Of a stretch of 64,000 nt of DNA, positions 19,101 through 27,847 are shown piece by piece. The stretch covers positions 124,001 through 188,000 of the forward strand of contig NW_024045133.1 of NCBI RefSeq assembly GCF_012273895.1, read 5' to 3'. Under the pieces are notes generated by a model. That model saw nothing but the letters and a program-made list of their open reading frames with translations, searched no databases and was not told where the DNA came from. The position numbers and the translations under genes were made by a program. Numbering within the stretch: position 1 is the stretch's first letter; every line of letters starts with the position of its first letter. The stretch is from Zerene cesonia (Eukaryota > Arthropoda > Insecta > Lepidoptera > Pieridae).

Positions 19101-22061
19101 TGAAAGAGCAACAAACACACACACATCCTTACAAACTTTCGCATTTATAGTATTAGTAGCAATAGGATAGGAAGTGGAAAGTATGATTTCAATGCTATAA
19201 AAGAAAATATTGCATATAAGGTAAATTGAACTATTCCCACCTCGTCCCAGCTCAGAATGACCATTTCCAGGTGATCGGGGTGGACATTCAATTGCTGCAG
19301 CTTCTTCAACACCCTCGCGTTCTGGACCACGCCAGATTCCTTTTCGCGTCGCTTACCTGATCAAAATTATGATTCGTGAATTCTATAATCTATTTTTTTA
19401 ATATAACAGCGGGTAATTGGCTGGTGGTTCGCCTGATGGTAAGCGATCACCAGCGTCCGTGAACAGAGCAGAGGTAGCGCCTCTGCGAATGCGCTGCCCG
19501 CTTTTAAGGAATAAAGACTAAGGAGAGGATTGATGACTGGAAAGAAGGAATGGACTTGGAAGGGCGAGGAGAGGGAAATAGGCCTCCGAGTTTTAACTGT
19601 ACGAAACACAATAGCAAGCTATTATTTCAGGCCGGTCTTCTGTGAGGGTGTGGTACTTCCCCAGTGCGAGCTGACTCAATTCGTGCCGAAGCATGCTCGA
19701 CTCCCACGATAAAATGGATGGCTGGACAGAAGAAATGGACTGGGAAGGGTGAGGAAAAGGAAACGGGTCTCTATCAAATCTCATCTAAATTATAAGAAAA
19801 AGTACCCAGAGCTAGTACAGTTATCGCACGTATACTTCACAACCGTAGGTAACATGCTCATTTGTTGATTTTTCACACTTCAAGACTAACATTATTAAAC
19901 AAATTTTGATGAAACTGCAATGAACTTGGTCGAAGATCAGATTTCAAACTGGAACTTACTTATAGAAATTAGAAAACTTTCAACGCGATTTATTCATTAT
20001 ATTATTAACCCGACGTATCGAACACTTTACAGCGAGCGAGGTCACGGGGACTCTCCCCGACTGTGACTGTGACTAGAACTTACTTCTCTACAAAAATGCT
20101 GCGGAATATTTCTATGGTAAACAGTTGTTACGTTCTAATATCTAAATAGTTCTACAGGTAGAAGCACTTACCTTCTTTTCTTTTCGTTTTATTTTTCGAT
20201 TTCTTCTTAACACTTGTCAGTGGTTCATCGTCAGAATCATTGAAATCGAATGATGATTTTACCACGTCATTGTTATCGTCAAATTCCGGCTGAAAGATTA
20301 AATGAAATACAGCAATTGGCATAAAAAGCCAGTGAAAGTACAATGAAATGGTATAAATTTTCAACACACACCCCAAAATTTAGAGAGGACCAACCCCATT
20401 TTATGTTTTATTACTCTGAGTTATAACTCAACGGGTTTTCAACCGATTGACATGATTCTTTTTGTATTTGATAGGGTAATTGTTGTCAAATGGTCAACAA
20501 TTTAGAATTCAGAGGTCCCCCCCTCCCCCCAGGGATTCCGGCTTTCTTGTAGGAAAAATAATTAATAATTGCATTAATACAGACAAAAAAGCTATAGTCA
20601 GTTACCTTAAAATCTTCATAATGTACATCACAATGATCACGATTAAGCGCTCTATCATTATGGTAAAAAACATCAAATTTCACATCACAACGTCCACCAT
20701 CATCGTTGGTTTGTTCATCTTCCATCTTTATTAATGATACAAATTTATTATCATTATAATAATTACACTCAACGCTCAAACAGTTTGATGATATCAAATT
20801 AGATAAAGTTGTTGGTTGATTCAACTGAAATATACAAAAATTTTGAGTTTGATAGTTTAGTTTGGTTTTAGCAATTTTGACGAGTTTTTTTTTATTTATT
20901 TATTTATTACTCTTTAACAAAAATTGTACAAGAAACTTAAAAATATATACATATATTAATAACCATTAAGAAGATGAAGAGTACAATTTGTTAGGCGGCC
21001 TTATCACTCAGAAGTGATCTCTTCCAGGCAACCCGGAGTTTAGTTGGCAGAAAGATGCATGTACACTGAATATGATAAAAAATACATAACTACATTTTTT
21101 ACTAGGAAAAGCAAATATTACCACATTTTAAAAGGGTCAAATACATTGCATAGTAAGTAGTATATATAATTTTCTGAATTCAAAAACCATTGCAAGGATA
21201 TTTTTAATTTTTACAGGAATTAATACCACAGACTGACAGATGTAGATATATATTTTTTTATTAAATTGTATATAAAAGCATGCATTACAATTATAATACC
21301 ATAGGAAAAGAATATATTTACCAAGTTATACATAGTTTCCTGTGCTGTTCTGATTTGTTTCTTAAATTTTATTATTTTTCTTAACATAGCACAGCACTCC
21401 CAACATAGGTTCAATATATTTTTGAAATTATCCTGAAATTTAAGTAACAAAAATATATTTTTTAAACATTGGTCATGAATTTGTCAAAATTATTTTATGT
21501 AATGTTATTCAATATACCACAAATTGCTGAACTTTTTGGTAGTTTGACAATTATATTCATAATTAACTTTTTTTTCAGTAGATGTTACAAAAAATATACA
21601 TATAAATGTACATGTTAGTTGAAGAAGTCAATACAATACTTTTATGAAATAAACTGGTACTTTCAGTTGAAATGCCTAAGCATAATGAATTATTTTATTC
21701 ATTTCGCATTTCATTATAATTTTTACTCTCTTGTAGTTCTTCAAGAGAAATGTTTTTTTTTTTTGTTTCACAAATGAAAGGTCGATGGTTTTTGTTTTCA
21801 TTTTTTCATTCAAATCTGACACAACTTTCAGTTTATAACAACTACAATATTTTTTAAATGTATTTGATTCTAGATTGTATTCGTTGTCATCACCATCAGC
21901 TCTAATAACGGTTATATTAATGAAATATTGTATAAACAACTCACATCAACATTCAATAGTTGTAAAAACAGTTGTTTTATATCATCACTATGGCTAAATA
22001 ACATCCGATCGTTACTTAAACACCCCTCACAAATATTTGTATTATCCATAATTATATTCAT
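9644..22061 (-). CDS. ZAD-domain C2H2 zinc-finger transcription factor, 11 fingers, 15 exons
   Basis: Exons (minus): 22061-21945, 21432-21322, 20824-20606, 20289-20172, 19356-19241, 18072-17944, 17337-17249, 16277-16155, 15422-15312, 14288-14168, 14055-13973, 12654-12537, 10847-10746, 10114-9980 and 9712-9644. They total 1761 bases in one frame, 586 aa. The N-terminal ZAD has Cys11/Cys14 and Cys49/Cys52 (CEGC, CWEC); ZADs are insect dimerisation domains. Residues 77-245 are acidic then basic linker. Fingers begin at Cys 248, 277, 303, 333, 360, 388, 416, 449, 478, 511 and 539. Finger 7 ends H-x6-H and finger 9 starts C-x4-C; the rest are regular. Introns cut fingers 4, 5, 7, 9 and 10, and each reconstructed finger is intact, which supports the model. 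The start is the first ATG after an in-frame TAA; a second ATG at 22049 is possible. It is probably a nuclear DNA-binding regulator; target unknown. The introns are full of repeats. Confidence 0.92.
10143..10340 (-). mobile_element. Poly(A) SINE-like repeat, reverse, 5'-truncated
   Basis: Poly(T) at 10143-10156, then tcatagcgggcagctgagct and caccaccgcccataaacatt. It lies just upstream of exon 14 of the ZAD gene. Confidence 0.75.
10612..10727 (+). mobile_element. tRNA-derived SINE, 3' half
   Basis: It keeps the part from gaaaccggcatgtccaagaa to a (GAT)n tail; boxes A and B are missing. Confidence 0.75.
10911..11160 (-). repeat. GC-rich intronic repeat, copy 1
   Basis: This 250-bp sequence is closely matched in reverse complement by 17517-17751. 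Both ends carry an acgtgacaacg motif in opposite orientation, like a subterminal inverted repeat. The interior (cgcgcgcggcggaccgatca and neighbours) is CpG-rich, and no open frame is conserved. It lies in intron 12 of the ZAD gene. Confidence 0.8.
11680..11900 (-). mobile_element. Poly(A) SINE-like repeat, second subfamily, reverse
   Basis: It has the subfamily marks cagtcggcaatggagctggt and gcgcttccaccgcccatgaa, and a poly(T) start. Confidence 0.75.
12165..12495 (+). mobile_element. Near full-length poly(A) SINE-like repeat
   Basis: It runs from tttattgtgggagtcgagca to a poly(A) tail and is flanked by AACCTCT at 12158-12164 and 12496-12502. This fixes both ends and the orientation of the family. 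It lies a few bases downstream of exon 12 of the ZAD gene. Confidence 0.8.
12684..12835 (-). repeat. 'cgacgtttcg' hairpin-family repeat, single copy
   Basis: It contains gcgatttattcattatatta, ccgacgtttcgaagacttta and tgtataatactcgcg, as in the inverted dimer at 60072-60253. Confidence 0.7.
12886..13215 (+). mobile_element. Poly(A) SINE-like repeat, full-length second subfamily
   Basis: It starts gtggtagtcgagcacgcttc and ends ttgccgactgcgacataaaa plus poly(A). Confidence 0.8.
13230..13500 (+). mobile_element. Poly(A) SINE-like repeat, tandem partial copy
   Basis: A 5'-truncated copy follows the previous one directly, starting at gcacgcagcggggaagtacc and losing the 3' end near taccataaggcc. 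Confidence 0.7.
13785..13945. repeat. (GAT)n / (ATG)n microsatellite
   Basis: Imperfect gat/aat/atc triplets run for about 160 bp and end 28 bases from the 5' splice site of exon 11 of the ZAD gene. The tRNA-SINE tail (GAT)n is a possible seed. Confidence 0.9.
14110..14160. repeat. (GT)n tract with 10-N gap
   Basis: An imperfect GT repeat interrupted by N at 14144-14153. It lies 7-57 bases after the 5' splice site of exon 10 of the ZAD gene, on the opposite strand. Confidence 0.85.
14870..15085 (+). mobile_element. Poly(A) SINE-like repeat, 5'-truncated
   Basis: Second-subfamily copy from ggaggcccatatccttttcc to tgtgatataaaaaaac. Before it, 14335-14580 holds smaller repeat debris and no exon. 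Confidence 0.75.
15150..15295 (+). repeat. LINE-like 3' end (gataaggccgcc family)
   Basis: It reads ggttgcctggtagagatcac, gtgataaggccgcc, then an AATAAA-like (AAATAAAT)n end. The same 3' end recurs at 20890, 41387 and 53050, so it is probably the tail of a non-LTR retrotransposon. Confidence 0.65.
15490..15806 (+). mobile_element. tRNA-derived SINE, near full length
   Basis: It has the A-box ATGGCTCAGTGG, a body with gcgagcgtgcaggaaataaa, and a (GAT)n tail. It is flanked by GAGTGCTAA at 15481-15489 and 15807-15815. It lies in intron 8 of the ZAD gene. Confidence 0.85.
16095..16150. repeat. (GT)n microsatellite next to a 5' splice site
   Basis: About 20 GT units end in gcgtgtgcgtgtactcac. 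The donor of ZAD exon 8 is at 16154, so the transcript reads gtgagtacacgcacac followed by a pure CA tract. Confidence 0.95.
16501..16662 (-). repeat. 'cttcgcccgtggtac' Helitron-like repeat, complete
   Basis: Reverse copy from actagcggtccgctccggct to aactctttagttttataaaa. The other orientation ends in CTAGT, like the Lep1 elements. Confidence 0.75.
16670..17020. repeat. 10-bp minisatellite (gcgtgtcatg / gtgtgtcaag)
   Basis: Positions 16847-17020 are about 17 near-identical 10-bp units; 16670-16846 is a degenerate precursor with cacgtgtgacgtg motifs. It lies in an intron between ZAD exons 7 and 8. The open frames across it are artefacts of the period. Confidence 0.9.
17471..17930. repeat. 'caaccgacttc' inverted-terminus repeat carrying a nested insertion
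   Basis: Left end caaccgacttcaaaaaaggg and right end cgaagtcggt are inverted copies; the body has actgggtgaatcaatttttatg. The GC-rich repeat 17517-17751 is inserted in it. Related pieces are at 32040, 41250 and 42950. Confidence 0.7.
17517..17751 (+). repeat. GC-rich intronic repeat, copy 2
   Basis: Inverted partner of 10911-11160, in intron 6 of the ZAD gene. It starts tgacgtgacaacgtcttaaa and ends actttacaggcaacca. Confidence 0.8.
18100..18900. repeat. Cluster of poly(A) SINE-like copies in both orientations
   Basis: At least three pieces: a forward 5' end at 18100-18180, a reverse copy at 18181-18500 joined to it by poly(T), and second-subfamily pieces at 18515-18880. The head-to-head pieces could form a stem. 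Confidence 0.7.
18960..19160 (-). mobile_element. Lep1-type Helitron fragments, reverse
   Basis: Two overlapping 'catatgttattccagttgtc' pieces, then a normal 5' end (acatccttacaaactttcgc ... tagtattagtag). The CTAG end is missing. Confidence 0.75.
19385..19780 (-). mobile_element. Poly(A) SINE-like repeat, reverse, plus adjoining fragment
   Basis: Copy at 19395-19710 with ctggtggttcgcctgatggt and ttcgtgccgaagcatgctcg, followed by a partial second copy to 19780. Confidence 0.75.
19965..20070 (-). repeat. 'cgacgtttcg' hairpin-family repeat fragment
   Basis: It contains gcgatttattcattatatta, cccgacgtatcg and tcacggggactctcc, next to ZAD exon 4. Confidence 0.65.
20890..21060 (-). repeat. LINE-like 3' end, reverse
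   Basis: TTTATTTATTTATTTATTAC start, then gcggccttatcactcagaag and cttccaggcaacc: the reverse of the 15150 element. It lies in ZAD intron 2. Confidence 0.65.
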
Positions 22062-22417
22062 TTAACTATATCATATAATAAATTTATAAAAAATACAAAT
22101 TTAACAAAAAAACTGTTACATTCGATAGGAACGGGTTGATTGCTGAATGACATTTGACAAATTGACATTGACAATAGTTTTAAGTTCAGTGTCGCCATCA
22201 TCGGTATATATTTTGCAATAAAAAAAATTATAAATTTATAGACAACGGTGAATAACTTAAAATAAATAACAATATAAATACGTGAAAAGAAAATATCATT
22301 GTACGTATACCCAATCTATCAGATAAACTTAGGATTTTGTATTTATGATTATTTCTAAGGCTATGAGTTAGAAAAAAAAGATCAGAAATACATTCTACTA
22401 CGTACTAGTCCTTCTAG

Positions 22418-22615
22418 TCCTACTAATATTGTAAGTGCGAAAGTTTGTAAGGATGAGAGTGTGTTTGTTGATCTATCACGCAAAAACTACTCAACCGATT
22501 GCAATGAAATTTGGTACGTAGATAGCTGGACAACTGGAATAACATATAGGCAACTTTTTATCCCGATATTCCTACGGGACGGACTTATGCGGGTGAAACC
22601 GCGAGGCGCAGCTAG
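22418..22615 (+). mobile_element. Lep1-type non-autonomous Helitron, complete
   Basis: It starts TCCTACTAATATTG and ends gcagCTAG before T. Upstream of the end is the hairpin GCGGGTGAAACCGC (22589-22602). The body has the family blocks tggtacgtagatagctggac and cggacttatgcg. Encodes nothing; it would need an outside Helitron transposase. Confidence 0.9.
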
Positions 22616-22949
22616 TATTATATATAAACAAAAAAGAAACAATAATAATAATATAACTGCCTTAAACATTTTAAAAACCTAGCTATTAGTGACATCAAGA
22701 TCATTAAGTTAGAACTAACGCATTATATATTACTTTACTCTATGGACTAGCGTGGCTTATTTCTTTTCCTGTTTTTAATACAAAAAGAGGTACTTTTCTT
22801 AAGTTTTAGTTCATTTTTTTTTAATTTTGATCACTAGATTGCGTTCTTTCAAGGGTTCTACTAGATTCAAACTAGCGTTTTTTAAATTTAACATTATTGC
22901 TTTTTTCTATGCGACTGTTTTAATTTTGATATCTTCTATTTATAATATA

Positions 22950-23165
22950 GGTGACTAGCAAACCCCGCGAACTCCGTTTCGCCACCAGATGGCTTCGTTT
23001 TTCCCGCTTTTCTGATGAATTTTTTCCGGAATTTTCTTTGCTATAAACCTCACGACGCCCAAGACCTTTCCAACGAATGCAAAACCGTGGAAATCGGTTC
23101 GTGCGTTCTGGAGTTATAGCGTCAGGAAGGGAAACCCGACTTATTTTTATATAGTAGATATCATT
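22950..23165 (+). repeat. 'ccccgcgaactccgtttcgcc' interspersed repeat
   Basis: A single copy running from tgactagcaaaccccgcgaa to ttatttttatatagtagat. It is GC-richer than its surroundings with no conserved frame. I recognise the type as widespread in insect DNA but cannot classify it. Confidence 0.5.
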
Positions 23166-23419
23166 CATTGTGTTACTTTAATAATCGAAAAGTATGATGA
23201 CTTTTGTTATGTCAAACACTTTTACGAGACAATTTTGATTTTTTTACATTTTTTTATTGCCTGCAGTTGGAAACAATATATATACTTATAGTAATTCGTA
23301 ACTAATCTGAAGAATATGTTGTGTTTTTTATACAAAAAAATAAACATACATACAACCTAATTAATATAATATTAATAGTACATAGCGTACGATTTACAAA
23401 ATAAAATAAAGTGTTTTAT

Positions 23420-23427
23420 TATAAAAT
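23420..23427 (+). promoter_or_regulatory. Candidate TATA box of the esterase gene
   Basis: TATAAAAT about 104 bases before the ATG at 23531. It would place the transcript start near 23450. AT-rich context makes this weak. Confidence 0.3.
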
Positions 23428-23530
23428 CGTGGTCCATTAAATTTTACAAGCGTTCGTGAACTATTTCTTCACATTTACACATAAAGTATCAACGAAAAAT
23501 GCGAGCACAGATAATAAAGAATTAAAAAAA

Positions 23531-26148
23531 ATGGTCTCAAGAAATCTTCTTACTTCAACATTTCTACAGATAATATTAGTGCCAGCTATAGTGTATATTT
23601 GTAAAAATGCATATGACGAGTATTCTCGGCCTATGGTCCTGACTAAAAATGGATGGGTGCGGGGTCTGACGTCAGAAGAGGGTGATATGTTTTTGGGGAT
23701 ACCGTACGCGAAAGTTAGGGAGGATAATCCGTTTGGGGTGAGTTATTTCGTATTTAGCCGTGTATTACGTCATGTGTGAACGTTATTTCTCTTCTACACG
23801 CTCTTATGAAACTATCACGTGTTGGATTGTTTGTTACAGACTCCTTTAGACTCGATTTTGACCCACTTTAAACGGACATTGATATTTCAAATATTTTACA
23901 TTTAATATGGATCGGTGACAATACATTAATTTCATGAGTTTTATCTTATTATTTTAATTAAGTTTGTCAGAATTAAATAATTTCCTTACGTATACTCTGT
24001 ATAAGAGCCAGTGTGGCAATTTAGTTAATTATTTCATAAATGTTTTTGTTTGTTATTTAAGCTATATTTATTAAAAAACACTTAACAGATACACTAAGAC
24101 AAGTTGTCAAGTTGTAATAATTTGTTTCCAATAATTGTATTATCGATTTTTTTATGATAAAGTCTGCGAAAGAGCTGGTGGGTTGCCTGAAGAAATACAT
24201 TACCCACACTGGAACACTGGTTTCGTGTGAATTGTTATCAAATACGGATTGCTCTAACTCTGTCTACTAACTATTTAAAATACACTGATCATTATCGTTA
24301 CCTATTATTTTCCCACAGGCTGCGGATCCCTACCCAAAATACGACGATGTGTTTGAAGCAGTCGATGACACCAAAATCTGTCCCCAACAAGATGAGATAT
24401 CACAAGCCATTGGAGGCTCCTTAGACTGTCTTAGAATTCACATATATGTACCTAAACGGCGACAGGGTAAAATGCCCGTTATGGCCTACATATTAGGGGG
24501 CAAATTTCTATTCGGTTTTTCTGGAACTTTTGGACATGGACGCATTTATGGGCCAGAGTATTTGGGAAGATATGGTGTGATATACGTCGTTTTCAATCAT
24601 AGAGTTGGCGCGTATGGATATATGTGTCTAGGTACACCCGAGGTGCCCGGAAATGCTGGTTTAAAGGACCAAATATTAGCTCTGCGTTGGATAAAAGAGA
24701 ACATCGCAGCATTCGGAGGTGATCCTGATAGAATAACCGCGTTCGGTCACAGTAGCGGTGCTATAGGTCTGGATTTCCATTTAAATTACTTAAAAGAGGA
24801 CTTGTTCCATCAAGTGATTCTGCAAAGCGGCACCATTTTAATGCCCACGAGCTTAGAACCAATCGACACAAGTACACCCATAAAGATCGCTGATAAATTA
24901 GGCTTCCAAATAGATGACTTTCAAGAGGCTATTGAATTTATTAGTAAGCAAAGTCCATCAGCGGTTGTTGAAGCTGATTTCAAATTGTCCATAAAACATA
25001 GGCCGTGCGTAGAGGAAGCATTCGGCGTTGACAATTATATTACAAAATACCCGAAGGATATAATTCCGAATGTTAAAAACAAGCGGATACTGATGGGTCA
25101 TACTAGAGATGAAGCTGGTATGATGCTGTCAGATAAACCGGCGAAATATTTCGAAAACCATGGAGTTATTGAAGAATCTGTGGCTTCTATATTTGATTTC
25201 GGTACGAGCAAAGAATTTAATGATGTTTGCGATTATATTAAACGTTATTATATCGGTGACAACGTAATGAACGGGGAGTTTAAAGAGCACGCAATAAACG
25301 CTAGTTCGGATATCGTCTTTAACTACCCTTTACATCGACAGCTGGATAGGTTCATAGAACATGGGGCGGAGAAGGTAATTTATACTTCTATACTATAGAA
25401 ATTACAGTAATATAATAAAGAAGACACTTCTGTATTTTTGTATCTTTGTACTGTTGGCACGCAAAAACCACTGAACCGATTTAACGGTCTCTTTTTGAAT
25501 ATAAGTGGTTAAGCGTGTTGCATTTTAAAGTCACAGATAATAGAAATACTGCTAAATAAGGCGTAAACATCACTGGAGTATGTGCCTGAAGCCATAGCTA
25601 TTATAATTGTAGATTTAATCAAGGGATTTCACCAGATCTATTTCTACGTGTTCTCATACTCTGGGGGTCGGAATCTCTGCAAGGCATCCAAGAGGTTGAC
25701 CGCTGGAGGCGCCATGCACGCTGACGAACTCGGATACTTATATGAGCCATTTTTCTTCAAGAGGCGCAGACACCCCGATGATATGCTAATGGTTGACAGA
25801 CTTTCTATGCTCTGGACCAATTTCGCTAAGTACGGGTATGTATCGATGGTTCAAATCCGTATGTGAATTTTAGAAATCTTTATATCTGACCGCGTGCTTT
25901 TAACTTATTTACACGTTTTTACTTACAATAAATTTGGTGATGTCCTATTTAATTCTTCCAGAGACCCAACGTTTACAACATCTGAAATACTTCCTACAAA
26001 ATGGCTACCAATATCCAAAGACAGCAGAGCGTACTTCGTCATAGACAAACATATGCGCATGGACACAGAGATGTTGGTGCGAATGCAGTTTTGGCGGGAA
26101 CTGTATAAAAAATATTGGCTGAATGTCAAAGAATATCTTCTTACGTGA
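23531..26148 (+). CDS. Carboxyl/cholinesterase family protein with altered oxyanion hole
   Basis: Four exons, 23531-23737, 24319-25374, 25636-25835 and 25962-26148, all GT-AG and in phase, give 549 aa, normal for insect carboxylesterases. The ATG has context aaaaaaATGG. A hydrophobic stretch at residues 6-24 (LLTSTFLQIILVPAIVYIC) is a signal peptide or anchor. Family marks: FLGIPYAK, Cys90 (ICPQ) and Cys106 (LDCL) for the first disulfide, GNAGLKDQ, FGGDP, nucleophile Ser214 in GHSSG, acid Glu334 in GHTRDEAG and His449 in AMHADEL. The usual HGG is LGG (128-130), and the Ala after the serine (GxSAG) is Ser. The triad is present, so it may be active, but the fold also has non-catalytic members. 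GQSAG of juvenile hormone esterases is absent. Substrate unknown; probably secreted or lumenal. Confidence 0.9.
23833..24035 (+). repeat. 'tagactcgattttgacccac' repeat, esterase intron 1
   Basis: First of nine copies. Blocks: ctcctttagactcgattttg, ggatcggtgacaatacatta and ccttacgtatactctgtata. No tRNA boxes and no long terminal inverted repeats were found. Confidence 0.7.
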
Positions 26149-26259
26149 TAACAACATTATAAAGAAATTATTAGAATCTAATATTGCAATCAATGTAACA
26201 AATACAGAGTTAAATACTTGACACTGGCATGTAGACATAGTATCCTTTTGCCACGAAAT

Positions 26260-26265
26260 AATAAA
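26260..26265 (+). terminator. Candidate poly(A) signal of the esterase gene
   Basis: AATAAA about 110 bases after the stop codon, just before a SINE-like insertion. Confidence 0.5.
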
Positions 26266-26289
26266 AAAATAGGAATATGGTTAAGAGTA

Positions 26290-26500
26290 TGCCGATGGCC
26301 CACATCCTTTTCCTTTATTCCTCTCGCCAATCCTAACCTAACTTTCCTAATCCCTTCCCAATGTGAAGTCGGCAATCCATTTGTACAGGCGTAAGGTCTG
26401 CAATGGACCTTATGCCTCTGCAAATGTTCATGGGCGGTGGTAGAGCTTACCATCAGGCGTCCCACTAGCTCCGTTGACGACTGTGACATAAAAAAAAATA
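26290..26500 (+). mobile_element. Poly(A) SINE-like repeat, 5'-truncated
   Basis: Second-subfamily copy from gatggcccacatccttttcc to gtgacataaaaaaaaat. Confidence 0.75.
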
Positions 26501-27790
26501 CCACAGAATAAGTAATAAACTACGCAGAGTACACATTAAGTACATATTTTGTCGTATCTTTGTGGTTAAGAGCTTTGACAGTGACGTTCCATGCATGATA
26601 CAGGGAAAATATAGATACTTCGAATTTTACCATTTTTATACAAAAGCAAGGATAATATTTCTCGTTGACTCAATGTGACGCGTATTGTTTTCACACTGAT
26701 TAGGTATAGTTGTGTTTTCTGTTAATACTTTGTGATGGGCGCTTTACAGCTTGCTTATTTATACTCTATGGTATACCGAGTGACAATTTCATGAAATAAA
26801 AACTTTTTGTAAGAAATTGTATGGGGAAAATGTTAAATTATAAACTTGACACTGGCAAATAGTTGAAACTTATTGCCATAAAGGAAGAAAAAAAAGAAAG
26901 TTAAATTAATATGTATGACATATATTTATGTTCTTTTTTTTTGCAATTAACTCGAAAGTGTTTATGGTAAGTAGAAAAGAATATGGTTTTAATAAGGTCG
27001 TTTAATCTTGTTGTTTTTTTAATCTTCTTGAGTTTTTATTCTTAAGACAAAAAGTTACATAAGAACAAGAAAATACAATCTATAATATAGAGTGAAATAA
27101 ATGTTGTGTTCATAATATTTTAGGCTATGTGTAATTGAATTGAAATTTGACAATTTTTAGGGCAAAGGTTATTTAAATAAAATCCGAAATGTATCATATT
27201 TTTTTATTAAATTACTTATATAAAATAGAGATTACTAACTGTATTACATGTCTGTAAAGCTGTCTATTTGAAACGCTGTCATTTATAAAAAATATGTTAT
27301 CTGTGAGATATTTTTGTACTATCTAATATAGTATTATATTGTCTGCAGTACTATATATTATTATTATAATAATTTTGGCGCGTTATGTCAAATAGACAGC
27401 AACACTTCGTTCAAGACAGCAACACTTCGTTCAATTTAGATTAATTCGCCCAAAAAATACTGTAGCTACTTAAAAATACGATTAAATAATAAATAATGGT
27501 TTATTAATGCTAATGATTCATAAACGCTTGCAATAATGAAATCTTGTTAAAGATCTCACCTTGAAATCGTTTAAAATCGATGATAGATGGCGCTGATTAC
27601 AAAATTAAATAAGGTCTTATTCTAAATTTAAATAAGTTGTGAAGATATTAACAGTGATACAGATGGCACCAGTGAGCTGTTTTTAAAAATATCATGTTTA
27701 TAATAAAACTTGACGGATAGAGGTAGATGAAAGCGTGAATTTTGTCTTTGGGTAGATATCCAGCAATTTCTTAAAAGAAAATTTACGTTT
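26501..27790. other. Intergenic region between two convergent 3' ends
   Basis: AT-rich, with no gene seen. A 20-bp unit gacagcaacacttcgttcaa is directly duplicated at about 27398-27437. The word agatggcgctg occurs at 27585. Confidence 0.5.
27500..27505 (-). terminator. Candidate poly(A) signal of the YGPP-repeat gene
   Basis: AATAAA on the minus strand, about 340 bases past the stop codon. No nearer canonical signal was found. Confidence 0.3.
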
Positions 27791-27847
27791 CTTGGACCCA
27801 AAGCTCACTGGTTATTATAAGACTAGAAACTACGCGATATCCCATTC

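Larger units (their letters stand above)
22062..23419. other. Shared upstream region of ZAD gene and esterase
   Basis: The two genes point away from each other. The first 130 bases upstream of the ZAD ATG are rich in ttgaca/tgacatttgaca words (22147-22173). The rest is two repeats (22418-22615, 22950-23165) and AT-rich sequence. No additional gene is seen. Confidence 0.5.

Noticed and set aside
21676..21939. Asp/Lys-rich frame beside the first ZAD exon, considered as an extra exon
   Set aside because: Exons 1 and 2 already join in phase to complete the ZAD cysteines; including it would split the domain.
25399..25635. Frame running into the third esterase exon from 25582 as an alternative start
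   Set aside because: The ttcaccag acceptor at 25635 and the family alignment set the exon start at 25636; the upstream codons look intronic.
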